Part shown: positions 49,184-62,366 of the stretch, one piece after another
Numbering within the stretch: position 1 is the stretch's first letter
How the letters are laid out: the number at the start of each line of letters is the position of its first letter
Assembly: GCA_964036275.1 (NCBI GenBank)
Contig: OZ038439.1
Span: 5,041,912-5,105,911 of the forward strand
DNA from: Litoditis marina
Lineage: Eukaryota; Nematoda; Chromadorea; Rhabditida; Rhabditidae
Reading direction: 5' to 3'
Length of the DNA: 64,000 nucleotides
Translations under genes and position numbers: made by a program
The notes under the pieces: generated by a model
Seen by the model: only the letters and a program-made list of their open reading frames with translations
Told to the model about the DNA's origin: nothing
Database searches by the model: none

Positions 49184-52100
49184 GTAACCAGTCACTTTTC
49201 TATCTGGTCTAGTGGCAGCTGGTCGATCGACCGAATCGCCGTTATCCTGTTTCCATCCCAATACTCTACGTGTATTCCATTCAGGTAACCAGTCACTTTT
49301 CTATCTGGTCTAGTGGCAGCTGGTCGATCGACGAATCGCCGTTATCCTGTTTCCATCCCAATACTCTACGTGTATTCCATTCAGGTAACCAGTCACTTTT
49401 CTATCTGGTCTAGTGGCAGCTGGTCGATCGACCGAATCGCCGTTATCCTGTTTCCATCCCAATACTCGACGTGTATTCCATTCAGGTAACCAGTCACTTT
49501 TCTATCTGGTCTAGTGGCAGCTGGTCGATCGACCGAATCGCCGTTATCCTGTTTCCATCCCAATACTCTACGTGTATTCCATTCAGGTAACCAGTCACTT
49601 TTCTATCTGGTCTAGTGGCAGCTGGTCGATCGACCGAATCGCCGTTATCCTGTTTCCATCCCAATACTCTACGTGTATTCCATTCAGGTAACCAGTCACT
49701 TTTCTATCTGGTCTAGTGGCAGCTGGTCGATCGACCGAATCGCCGTTATCCTGTTTCCATCCCAATACTCGACGTGTATTCCATTCAGGTAACCAGTCAC
49801 TTTTCTATCTGGTCTAGTGGCAGCTGGTCGATCGACCGAATCGCCGTTATCCTGTTTCCATCCCAATACTCTACGTGTATTCCATTCAGGTAACCAGTCA
49901 CTTTTCTATCTGGTCTAGTGGCAGCTGGTCGATCGACCGAGTCGCCGTTATCCTGTTTCCATCCCAATACTCTACGTGTATTCCATTCAGGTAACCAGTC
50001 ACTTTTCTATCTGGTCTAGTGGCAGCTGGTCGATCGACCGAATCGCCGTTATCCTGTTTCCATCCCAATACTCTACGTGTATTCCATTCAGGTAACCAGT
50101 CACTTTTCTATCTGGTCTAGTGGCAGCTGGTCGATCGACCGAATCGCCGTTATCCTGTTCCATCCAATACTCTACGTGTATTCCATTCAGGTAACCAGTC
50201 ACTTTTCTATCTGGTCTAGTGGCAGCTGGTCGATCGACCGAATCGCCGTTATCCTGTTTCCATCCCAATACTCTACATGTATTCCATTCAGGTAACCAGT
50301 CACTTTTCTATCTGGTCTAGTGGCAGCTGGTCGATCGACCGAGTCGCCGTTATCCTGTTTCCATCCCAATACTCTACGTGTATTCCATTCAGGTAACCAG
50401 TCACTTTTCTATCTGGTCTAGTGCAGCTGGTCGATCGACCGAGTCGCCGTTATCCTGTTTCCATCCCAATACTCTACGTGTATTCCATTCAGGTAACCAG
50501 TCACTTTTCTATCTGGTCTAGTGGCAGCTGGTCGATCGACCGAGTCGCCGTTATCCTGTTTCCATCCCAATACTCTACGTGTATTCCATTCAGGTAACCA
50601 GTCACTTTTCTATCTGGTCTAGTGGCAGCTGGTCGATCGACCGAATCGCCGTTATCCTGTTTCCATCCCAATACTCTACGTGTATTCCATTCAGGTAACC
50701 AGTCACTTTTCTATCTGGTCTAGTGGCAGCTGGTCGATCGACCGATCGCCGTTATCCTGTTTCCATCCCAATACTCTACGTGTATTCCATTCAGGTAACC
50801 AGTCACTTTTCTATCTGGTCTAGTGGCAGCTGGTCGATCGACCGAGTCGCCGTTATCCTGTTTCCATCCCAATACTCTACGTGTATTCCATTCAGGTAAC
50901 CAGTCACTTTTCTATCTGGTCTAGTGGCAGCTGGTCGATCGACCGAGTCGCCGTTATCCTGTTTCCATCCCAATACTCTACGTGTATTCCATTCAGGTAA
51001 CCAGTCACTTTTCTATCTGGTCTAGTGGCAGCTGGTCGATCGACCGAGTCGCCGTTATCCTGTTTCCATCCCAATACTCTACGTGTATTCCATTCAGGTA
51101 ACCAGTCACTTTTCTATCTGGTCTAGTGCAGCTGGTCGATCGACCGAGTCGCCGTTATCCTGTTTCCATCCCAATACTCTACGTGTATTCCATTCAGGTA
51201 ACCAGTCACTTTTCTATCTGGTCTAGTGGCAGCTGGTCGATCGACCGAATCGCCGTTATCCTGTTTCCATCCCAATACTCTACGTGTATTCCATTCAGGT
51301 AACCAGCACTTTTCTATCTGGTCTAGTGGCAGCTGGTCGATCGACCGAGTCGCCGTTATCCTGTTTCCATCCCAATACTCTACGTGTATTCCATTCAGGT
51401 AACCAGTCACTTTTCTATCTGGTCTAGTGGCAGCTGGTCGATCGACCGAGTCGCCGTTATCCTGTTTCCATCCCAATACTCTACGTGTATTCCATTCAGG
51501 TAACCAGTCACTTTTCTATCTGGTCTAGTGGCAGCTGGTCGATCGACCGAATCGCCGTTATCCTGTTTCCATCCCAATACTCTACGTGTATTCCATTCAG
51601 GTAACCAGTCACTTTTCTATCTGGTCTAGTGGCAGCTGGTCGATCGACCGAGTCGCCGTTATCCTGTTTCCATCCCAATACTCTACGTGTATTCCATTCA
51701 GGTAACCAGTCACTTTTCTATCTGGTCTAGTGGCAGCTGGTCGATCGACCGAGTCGCCGTTATCCTGTTTCCATCCCAATACTCTACGTGTATTCCATTC
51801 AGGTAACCAGTCACTTTTCTATCTGGTCTAGTGGCAGCTGGTCGATCGACCGAGTCGCCGTTATCCTGTTTCCATCCCAATACTCTACGTGTATTCCATT
51901 CAGGTAACCAGTCACTTTTCTATCTGGTCTAGTGGCAGCTGGTCGATCGACCGAGTCGCCGTTATCCTGTTTCCATCCAATACTCTACGTGTATTCCATT
52001 CAGGTAACCAGTCACTTTTCTATCTGGTCTAGTGGCAGCTGGTCGATCGACCGAGTCGCCGTTATCCTGTTTCCATCCCAATACTCTACGTGTATTCCAT

Positions 52101-55100
52101 TCAGGTAACCAGTCACTTTTCTATCTGGTCTAGTGGCAGCTGGTCGATCGACCGAGTCGCCGTTATCCTGTTTCCATCCCAATACTCTACGTGTATTCCA
52201 TTCAGGTAACCAGTCACTTTTCTATCTGGTCTAGTGGCAGCTGGTCGATCGACCGAGTCGCCGTTATCCTGTTTCCATCCCAATACTCTACGTGTATTCC
52301 ATTCAGGTAACCAGTCACTTTTCTATCTGGTCTAGTGGCAGCTGGTCGATCGACCGAGTCGCCGTTATCCTGTTTCCATCCCAATACTCTACGTGTTTTC
52401 CATTCAGGTAACCAGTCACTTTTCTATCTGGTCTAGTGGCAGCTGGTCGATCGACCGAGTCGCCGTTATCCTGTTTCCATCCAATACTCTACGTGTATTC
52501 CATTCAGGTAACCAGTCACTTTTCTATCTGGTCTAGTGGCAGCTGGTCGATCGACCGAGTCGCCGTTATCCTGTTTCCATCCCAATACTCTACGTGTATT
52601 CCATTCAGGTAACCAGTCACTTTTCTATCTGGTCTAGTGGCAGCTGGTCGATCGACCGAGTCGCCGTTATCCTGTTTCCATCCCAATACTCTACGTGTAT
52701 TCCATTCAGGTAACCAGTCACTTTTCTATCTGGTCTAGTGGCAGCTGGTCGATCGACCGAATCGCCGTTATCCTGTTTCCATCCAATACTCTACGTGTAT
52801 TCCATTCAGGTAACCAGTCACTTTTCTATCTGGTCTAGTGGCAGCTGGTCGATCGACCGAGTCGCCGTTATCCTGTTCCATCCCAATACTCTACGTGTAT
52901 TCCATTCAGGTAACCAGTCACTTTTCTATCTGGTCTAGTGGCAGCTGGTCGATCGACCGAGTCGCCGTTATCCTGTTTCCATCCCAATACTCTACGTGTA
53001 TTCCATTCAGGTAACCAGTCACTTTTCTATCTGGTCTAGTGGCAGCTGGTCGATCGACCGAATCGCCGTTATCCTGTTTCCATCCCAATACTCTACGTGT
53101 ATTCCATTCAGGTAACCAGTCACTTTTCTATCTGGTCTAGTGGCAGCTGGTCGATCGACCGAGTCGCCGTTATCCTGTTTCCATCCCAATACTCTACGTG
53201 TATTCCATTCAGGTAACCAGTCACTTTTCTATCTGGTCTAGTGGCAGCTGGTCGATCGACCGAGTCGCCGTTATCCTGTTTCCATCCCAATACTCTACGT
53301 GTATTCCATTCAGGTAACCAGTCACTTTTCTATCTGGTCTAGTGGCAGCTGGTCGATCGACCGAATCGCCGTTATCCTGTTTCCATCCCAATACTCTACG
53401 TGTATTCCATTCAGGTAACCAGTCACTTTTCTATCTGGTCTAGTGGCAGCTGGTCGATCGACCGAGTCGCCGTTATCCTGTTTCCATCCCAATACTCTAC
53501 GTGTATTCCATTCAGGTAACCAGTCACTTTTCTATCTGGTCTAGTGGCAGCTGGTCGATCGACCGAGTCGCCGTTATCCTGTTTCCATCCCAATACTCTA
53601 CGTGTATTCCATTCAGGTAACCAGTCACTTTTCTATCTGGTCTAGTGGCAGCTGGTCGATCGACCGAGTCGCCGTTATCCTGTTTCCATCCCAATACTCT
53701 ACGTGTATCCATTCAGGTAACCAGTCACTTTTCTATCTGGTCTAGTGGCAGCTGGTCGATCGACCGAATCGCCGTTATCCTGTTTCCATCCCAATACTCT
53801 ACGTGTATTCCATTCAGGTAACCAGTCACTTTTCTATCTGGTCTAGTGGCAGCTGGTCGATCGACCGAGTCGCCGTTATCCTGTTTCCATCCCAATACTC
53901 TACGTGTATTCCATTCAGGTAACCAGTCACTTTTCTATCTGGTCTAGTGGCAGCTGGTCGATCGACCGAATCGCCGTTATCCTGTTTCCATCCCAATACT
54001 CTACGTGTATTCCATTCAGGTAACCAGTCACTTTTCTATCTGGTCTAGTGGCAGCTGGTCGATCGACCGAGTCGCCGTTATCCTGTTTCCATCCCAATAC
54101 TCTACGTGTATTCCATTCAGGTAACCAGTCACTTTTCTATCTGGTCTAGTGGCAGCTGGTCGATCGACCGAATCGCCGTTATCCTGTTTCATCCCAATAC
54201 TCTACGTGTATTCCATTCAGGTAACCAGTCACTTTTCTATCTGGTCTAGTGGCAGCTGGTCGATCGACCGAGTCGCCGTTATCCTGTTTCCATCCCAATA
54301 CTCTACGTGTATTCCATTCAGGTAACCAGTCACTTTTCTATCTGGTCTAGTGGCAGCTGGTCGATCGACCGAGTCGCCGTTATCCTGTTTCCATCCCAAT
54401 ACTCTACGTGTATTCCATTCAGGTAACCAGTCACTTTTCTATCTGGTCTAGTGGCAGCTGGTCGATCGACCGAATCGCCGTTATCCTGTTTCCATCCCAA
54501 TACTCTACGTGTATTCCATTCAGGTAACCAGTCACTTTTCTATCTGGTCTAGTGGCAGCTGGTCGATCGACCGAGTCGCCGTTATCCTGTTTCCATCCCA
54601 ATACTCTACGTGTATTCCATTCAGGTAACCAGTCACTTTTCTATCTGGTCTAGTGGCAGCTGGTCGATCGACCGAGTCGCCGTTATCCTGTTTCCATCCA
54701 ATACTCTACGTGTATTCCATTCAGGTAACCAGTCACTTTTCTATCTGGTCTAGTGGCAGCTGGTCGATCGACCGAGTCGCCGTTATCCTGTTTCCATCCC
54801 AATACTCTACGTGTATTCCATTCAGGTAACCAGTCACTTTTCTATCTGGTCTAGTGGCAGCTGGTCGATCGACCGAGTCGCCGTTATCCTGTTTCCATCC
54901 CAATACTCTACGTGTATTCCATTCAGGTAACCAGTCACTTTTCTATCTGGTCTAGTGGCAGCTGGTCGATCGACCGAATCGCCGTTATCCTGTTTCCATC
55001 CCAATACTCTACGTGTATTCCATTCAGGTAACCAGTCACTTTTCTATCTGGTCTAGTGGCAGCTGGTCGATCGACCGAGTCGCCGTTATCCTGTTTCCAT

Positions 55101-58100
55101 CCCAATACTCTACGTGTATTCCATTCAGGTAACCAGTCACTTTTCTATCTGGTCTAGTGGCAGCTGGTCGATCGACCGAGTCGCCGTTATCCTGTTTCCA
55201 TCCCAATACTCTACGTGTATTCCATTCAGGTAACCAGTCACTTTTCTATCTGGTCTAGTGGCAGCTGGTCGATCGACCGAGTCGCCGTTATCCTGTTTCC
55301 ATCCCAATACTCTACGTGTATTCCATTCAGGTAACCAGTCACTTTTCTATCTGGTCTAGTGGCAGCTGGTCGATCGACCGAATCGCCGTTATCCTGTTTC
55401 CATCCACAATACTCTACGTGTATTCCATTCAGGTAACCAGTCACTTTTCTATCTGGTCTAGTGGCAGCTGGTCGATCGACCGAATCGCCGTTATCCTGTT
55501 TCCATCCCAATACTCTACGTGTATTCCATTCAGGTAACCAGTCACTTTTCTATCTGGTCTAGTGGCAGCTGGTCGATCGACCGAATCGCCGTTATCCTGT
55601 TTCCATCCCAATACTCTACGTGTATTCCATTCAGGTAACCAGTCACTTTTCTATCTGGTCTAGTGGCAGCTGGTCGATCGACCGAATCGCCGTTATCCTG
55701 TTTCCATCCCAATACTCTACGTGTATTCCATTCAGGTAACCAGTCACTTTTCTATCTGGTCTAGTGGCAGCTGGTCGATCGACCGATTCGCCGTTATCCT
55801 GTTTCCATCCCAATACTCTACGTGTATTCCATTCAGGTAACCAGTCACTTTTCTATCTGGTCTAGTGGCAGCTGGTCGATCGACCGAATCGCCGTTATCC
55901 TGTTTCCATCCCAATACTCTACGTGTATTCCATTCAGGTAACCAGTCACTTTCTATCTGGTCTAGTGGCAGCTGGTCGATCGACCGAATCGCCGTTATCC
56001 TGTTTCCATCCCAATACTCTACGTGTATTCCATTCAGGTAACCAGTCACTTTTCTATCTGGTCTAGTGGCAGCTGGTCGATCGACCGAATCGCCGTTATC
56101 CTGTTTCCATCCCAATACTCTACGTGTATTCCATTCAGGTAACCAGTCACTTTTCTATCTGGTCTAGTGGCAGCTGGTCGATCGACCGAGTCGCCGTTAT
56201 CCTGTTTCCATCCCAATACTCTACGTGTATTCCATTCAGGTAACCAGTCACTTTTCTATCTGGTCTAGTGGCAGCTGGTCGATCGACCGAATCGCCGTTA
56301 TCCTGTTTCCATCCCAATACTCTACGTGTATTCCATTCAGGTAACCAGTCACTTTTCTATCTGGTCTAGTGGCAGCTGGTCGATCGACCGAGTCGCCGTT
56401 ATCCTGTTTCCATCCCAATACTCTACGTGTATTCCATTCAGGTAACCAGTCACTTTTCTATCTGGTCTAGTGGCAGCTGGTCGATCGACCGAATCGCCGT
56501 TATCCTGTTTCCATCCCAATACTCTACGTGTATTCCATTCAGGTAACCAGTCACTTTTCTATCTGGTCTAGTGGCAGCTGGTCGATCGACCGAATCGCCG
56601 TTATCCTGTTTCCATCCCAATACTCTACGTGTATTCCATTCAGGTAACCAGTCACTTTTCTATCTGGTCTAGTGGCAGCTGGTCGATCGACCGAGTCGCC
56701 GTTATCCTGTTTCCATCCCAATACTCTACGTGTATTCCATTCAGGTAACCAGTCACTTTTCTATCTGGTCTAGTGGCAGCTGGTCGATCGACCGAGTCGC
56801 CGTTATCCTGTTTCCATCCCAATACTCTACGTGTATTCCATTCAGGTAACCAGTCACTTTTCTATCTGGTCTAGTGGCAGCTGGTCGATCGACCGAGTCG
56901 CCGTTATCCTGTTTCCATCCCAATACTCTACGTGTATTCCATTCAGGTAACCAGTCACTTTTCTATCTGGTCTAGTGGCAGCTGGTCGATCGACCGAGTC
57001 GCCGTTATCCTGTTTCCATCCAATACTCTACGTGTATTCCATTCAGGTAACCAGTCACTTTTCTATCTGGTCTAGTGGCAGCTGGTCGATCGACCGAGTC
57101 GCCGTTATCCTGTTTCCATCCCAATACTCTACGTGTATTCATTCAGGTAACCAGTCACTTTTCTATCTGGTCTAGTGGCAGCTGGTCGATCGACCGAATC
57201 GCCGTTATCCTGTTTCCATCCCAATACTCTACGTGTATTCCATTCAGGTAACCAGTCACTTTTCTATCTGGTCTAGTGGCAGCTGGTCGATCGACCGAGT
57301 CGCCGTTATCCTGTTTCCATCCCAATACTCTACGTGTATTCCATTCAGGTAACCAGTCACTTTTCTATCTGGTCTAGTGGCAGCTGGTCGATCGACCGAG
57401 TCGCCGTTATCCTGTTTCCATCCCAATACTCTACGTGTATTCCATTCAGGTAACCAGTCACTTTTCTATCTGGTCTAGTGGCAGCTGGTCGATCGACCGA
57501 ATCGCCGTTTATCCTGTTTCCATCCCAATACTCTACGTGTATTCCATTCAGGTAACCAGTCACTTTTCTATCTGGTCTAGTGGCAGCTGGTCGATCGACC
57601 GAATCGCCGTTATCCTGTTTCCATCCCAATACTCTACGTGTATTCCATTCAGGTAACCAGTCACTTTTCTATCTGGTCTAGTGGCAGCTGGTCGATCGAC
57701 CGAGTCGCCGTTATCCTGTTTCCATCCCAATACTCTACGTGTATTCCATTCAGGTAACCAGTCACTTTTCTATCTGGTCTAGTGGCAGCTGGTCGATCGA
57801 CCGAGTCGCCGTTATCCTGTTTCCATCCCAATACTCTACGTGTATTCCATTCAGGTAACCAGTCACTTTTCTATCTGGTCTAGTGGCAGCTGGTCGATCG
57901 ACCGAATCGCCGTTATCCTGTTTCCATCCCAATACTCGACGTGTATTCCATTCAGGTAACCAGTCACTTTTCTATCTGGTCTAGTGGCAGCTGGTCGATC
58001 GACCGAATCGCCGTTATCCTGTTTCCATCCCAATACTCTACGTGTATTCCATTCAGGTAACCAGTCACTTTTCTATCTGGTCTAGTGGCAGCTGGTCGAT

Positions 58101-61100
58101 CGACCGAATCGCCGTTATCCTGTTTCCATCCCAATACTCTACGTGTATTCCATTCAGGTAACCAGTCACTTTTCTATCTGGTCTAGTGGCAGCTGGTCGA
58201 TCGACCGAATCGCCGTTATCCTGTTTCCATCCCAATACTCTACGTGTATTCCATTCAGGTAACCAGTCACTTTTCTATCTGGTCTAGTGGCAGCTGGTCG
58301 ATCGACCGAGTCGCCGTTATCCTGTTTCCATCCCAATACTCTACGTGTATTCCATTCAGGTAACCAGTCACTTTTCTATCTGGTCTAGTGGCAGCTGGTC
58401 GATCGACCGAATCGCCGTTATCCTGTTTCCATCCCAATACTCTACGTGTATTCCATTCAGGTAACCAGTCACTTTTCTATCTGGTCTAGTGGCAGCTGGT
58501 CGATCGACCGAGTCGCCGTTATCCTGTTTCCATCCCAATACTCTACGTGTATTCCATTCAGGTAACCAGTCACTTTTCTATCTGGTCTAGTGGCAGCTGG
58601 TCGATCGACCGAATCGCCGTTATCCTGTTTCCATCCCAATACTCTACGTGTATTCCATTCAGGTAACCAGTCACTTTTCTATCTGGTCTAGTGGCAGCTG
58701 GTCGATCGACCGAGTCGCCGTTATCCTGTTTCCATCCCAATACTCTACGTGTATTCCATTCAGGTAACCAGTCACTTTTCTATCTGGTCTAGTGGCAGCT
58801 GGTCGATCGACCGAATCGCCGTTATCCTGTTTCCATCCCAATACTCTACGTGTATTCCATTCAGGTAACCAGTCACTTTTCTATCTGGTCTAGTGGCAGC
58901 TGGTCGATCGACCGAGTCGCCGTTATCCTGTTTCCATCCCAATACTCTACGTGTATTCCATTCAGGTAACCAGTCACTTTTCTATCTGGTCTAGTGGCAG
59001 CTGGTCGATCGACCGAATCGCCGTTATCCTGTTTCCATCCCAATACTCGACGTGTATTCCATTCAGGTAACCAGTCACTTTTCTATCTGGTCTAGTGGCA
59101 GCTGGTCGATCGACCGAACCGCCGTTATCCTGTTTCCATCCCAATACTCTACGTGTATTCCATTCAGGTAACCAGTCACTTTTCTATCTGGTCTAGTGGC
59201 AGCTGGTCGATCGACCGAATCGCCGTTATCCTGTTTCCATCCCAATACTCTACGTGTATTCCATTCAGGTAACCAGTCACTTTTCTATCTGGTCTAGTGG
59301 CAGCTGGTCGATCGACCGAATCGCCGTTATCCTGTTTCCATCCCAATACTCTACGTGTATTCCATTCAGGTAACCAGTCACTTTTCTATCTGGTCTAGTG
59401 GCAGCTGGTCGATCGACCGAGTCGCCGTTATCCTGTTTCCATCCCAATACTCTACGTGTATTCCATTCAGGTAACCAGTCACTTTTCTATCTGGTCTAGT
59501 GGCAGCTGGTCGATCGACCGAATCGCCGTTATCCTGTTTCCATCCCAATACTCGACGTGTATTCCATTCAGGTAACCAGTCACTTTTCTATCTGGTCTAG
59601 TGCAGCTGGTCGATCGACCGAATCGCCGTTATCCTGTTTCCATCCCAATACTCGACGTGTATTCCATTCAGGTAACCAGTCACTTTTCTATCTGGTCTAG
59701 TGGCAGCTGGTCGATCGACCGAATCGCCGTTATCCTGTTTCCATCCCAATACTCTACGTGTATTCCATTCAGGTAACCAGTCACTTTTCTATCTGGTCTA
59801 GTGCAGCTGGTCGATCGACCGAATCGCCGTTATCCTGTTTCCATCCCAATACTCTACGTGTATTCCATTCAGGTAACCAGTCACTTTTCTATCTGGTCTA
59901 GTGGCAGCTGGTCGATCGACCGAGTCGCCGTTATCCTGTTTCCATCCCAATACTCTACGTGTATTCCATTCAGGTAACCAGTCACTTTTCTATCTGGTCT
60001 AGTGGCAGCTGGTCGATCGACCGAATCGCCGTTATCCTGTTTCCATCCCAATACTCTACGTGTATTCCATTCAGGTAACCAGTCACTTTTCTATCTGGTC
60101 TAGTGGCAGCTGGTCGATCGACCGAGTCGCCGTTATCCTGTTTCCATCCCAATACTCTACGTGTATTCCATTCAGGTAACCAGTCACTTTTCTATCTGGT
60201 CTAGTGGCAGCTGGTCGATCGACCGAATCGCCGTTATCCTGTTTCCATCCCAATACTCTACGTGTATTCCATTCAGGTAACCAGTCACTTTTCTATCTGG
60301 TCTAGTGGCAGCTGGTCGATCGACCGAATCGCCGTTATCCTGTTTCCATCCCAATACTCTACGTGTATTCCATTCAGGTAACCAGTCACTTTTCTATCTG
60401 GTCTAGTGGCAGCTGGTCGATCGACCGAATCGCCGTTATCCTGTTTCCATCCCAATACTCTACGTGTATTCCATTCAGGTAACCAGTCACTTTTCTATCT
60501 GGTCTAGTGGCAGCTGGTCGATCGACCGAATCGCCGTTATCCTGTTTCCATCCCAATACTCTACGTGTATTCCATTCAGGTAACCAGTCACTTTTCTATC
60601 TGGTCTAGTGGCAGCTGGTCGATCGACCGAATCGCCGTTATCCTGTTTCCATCCCAATACTCGACGTGTATTCCATTCAGGTAACCAGTCACTTTTCTAT
60701 CTGGTCTAGTGGCAGCTGGTCGATCGACCGAATCGCCGTTATCCTGTTTCCATCCCAATACTCTACGTGTATTCCATTCAGGTAACCAGTCACTTTTCTA
60801 TCTGGTCTAGTGGCAGCTGGTCGATCGACCGAATCGCCGTTATCCTGTTTCCATCCCAATACTCTACGTGTATTCCATTCAGGTAACCAGTCACTTTTCT
60901 ATCTGGTCTAGTGGCAGCTGTCGATCGACCGAGGTCGCCGTTATCCTGTTTCCATCCCAATACTCTACGTGTATTCCATTCAGGTAACCAGTCACTTTTC
61001 TATCTGGTCTAGTGGCAGCTGGTCGATCGACCGAATCGCCGTTATCCTGTTTCCATCCCAATACTCTACGTGTATTCCATTCAGGTAACCAGTCACTTTT

Positions 61101-61739
61101 CTATCTGGTCTAGTGGCAGCTGGTCGATCGACCGAATCGCCGTTATCCTGTTTCCATCCCAATACTCTACGTGTATTCCATTCAGGTAACCAGTCACTTT
61201 TCTATCTGGTCTAGTGGCAGCTGGTCGATCGACCGAATCGCCGTTATCCTGTTTCCATCCCAATACTCTACGTGTATTCCATTCAGGTAACCAGTCACTT
61301 TTCTATCTGGTCTAGTGGCAGCTGGTCGATCGACCGAAGTCGCCGTTATCCTGTTTCCATCCCATACTCTACGTGTATTCCATTCAGGTAACCAGTCACT
61401 TTTCTATCTGGTCTAGTGGCAGCTGGTCGATCGACCGAATCGCCGTTATCCTGTTTCCATCCCAATACTCGACGTGTATTCCATTCAGGTAACCAGTCAC
61501 TTTTCTATCTGGTCTAGTGGCAGCTGGTCGATCGACCGAATCGCCGTTATCCTGTTTCCATCCCAATACTCTACGTGTATTCCATTCAGGTAACCAGTCA
61601 CTTTTCTATCTGGTCTAGTGGCAGCTGGTCGATCGACCGAATCGCCGTTATCCTGTTTCCATCCCAATACTCTACGTGTATTCCATTCAGGTAACCAGTC
61701 ACTTTTTCTATCTGGTCTAGTGGCAGCTGGTCGATCGAC
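49086..61739. repeat. 101-bp satellite array, ~125 units
   Basis: The unit starts ACCAGTCACTTTTCTATCTGG, has a central GGTCGATCGACC palindrome and ends CCATTCAGGTA. The period is 101 bp (checked at 49,085/49,186/49,287). Units are nearly identical. The main substitution variants are GAATCG/GAGTCG and CTCTACG/CTCGACG, and there are scattered one-base length changes. Both strands show short ORFs because 101 is not a multiple of three; I treat these as incidental. The array ends at an assembly gap, so its true length is unknown. Confidence 0.97.
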
Positions 61740-61939
61740 NNNNNNNNNNNNNNNNNNNNNNNNNNNNNNNNNNNNNNNNNNNNNNNNNNNNNNNNNNNNN
61801 NNNNNNNNNNNNNNNNNNNNNNNNNNNNNNNNNNNNNNNNNNNNNNNNNNNNNNNNNNNNNNNNNNNNNNNNNNNNNNNNNNNNNNNNNNNNNNNNNNNN
61901 NNNNNNNNNNNNNNNNNNNNNNNNNNNNNNNNNNNNNNN
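61740..61939. other. Assembly gap of 200 N
   Basis: Exactly 200 N, probably a placeholder. It separates the 101-bp satellite from unrelated repeat DNA, so the far satellite junction is not seen. Confidence 0.98.
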
Positions 61940-62057
61940 CCCATTTCCGCTGTCTATGTGAGCCCTACTCATCCTATTTTTGCTGTCTATGTGAGCCCTA
62001 CTCATCCTATTTTTGCTGTCTATGTGAGCCCTACTCATCCTATTTTTGCTGTGTATG
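61940..62057. repeat. 33-bp tandem repeat
   Basis: About three and a half copies of 'gctgtctatgtgagccctactcatcctatttt' (landmarks at 61,949, 61,982, 62,015 and 62,048). Confidence 0.9.
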
Positions 62058-62162
62058 ACGGAGAGAGAGAGATGGAAAGAGGGACATAGAAAGAGAGAGA
62101 AGGAGGGCAGGGGGGGGGGGGGTTGATGGAGAGCGTGAGAGAAGAAAGTGAGAATAGAAAAG
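62058..62162. repeat. GA-rich tract with 13-G run
   Basis: GA-rich sequence with an uninterrupted poly-G of about 13 at 62,110-62,122. Confidence 0.9.
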
Positions 62163-62366
62163 AGTCTCGCCTGTCTCGAGAGAGATGTCTCGCGCTCGAT
62201 GCTGAAGAAAAGTCTCGCGCTCTATGTTACGGAGAGATCCCGCGATACATGTTGAGAATAACTTCCACGCCCCATGTCTAGGAGAAAAGAGGGCAGGAAG
62301 CTCTCGCCAGCCCGGAACAAAAACAAGGGAGGCGGAGGCGGCTTTAGCCGCCGGCGACCTTTCTTG
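62163..62366 (+). mobile_element. 3' end of a third Helitron-like element
   Basis: Several 'tctcgcgctctatgtt' units are followed by GAAGCTCTCGCCAGCCCGG, the GGCGGC-TTTA-GCCGCC hairpin and a CTTG end at 62,366, as in elements 1 and 2. The 5' part is beyond the gap. Confidence 0.5.

Noticed and set aside
49999..57656. Short ORFs on both strands within the satellite
   Set aside because: The same peptides recur at each unit and change frame because 101 is not divisible by three. No start or splice context is independent of the repeat.
49086..61739. CRISPR-like array
   Set aside because: Units are 101 bp, contiguous and nearly identical, with no spacer sequences. The genome is eukaryotic.
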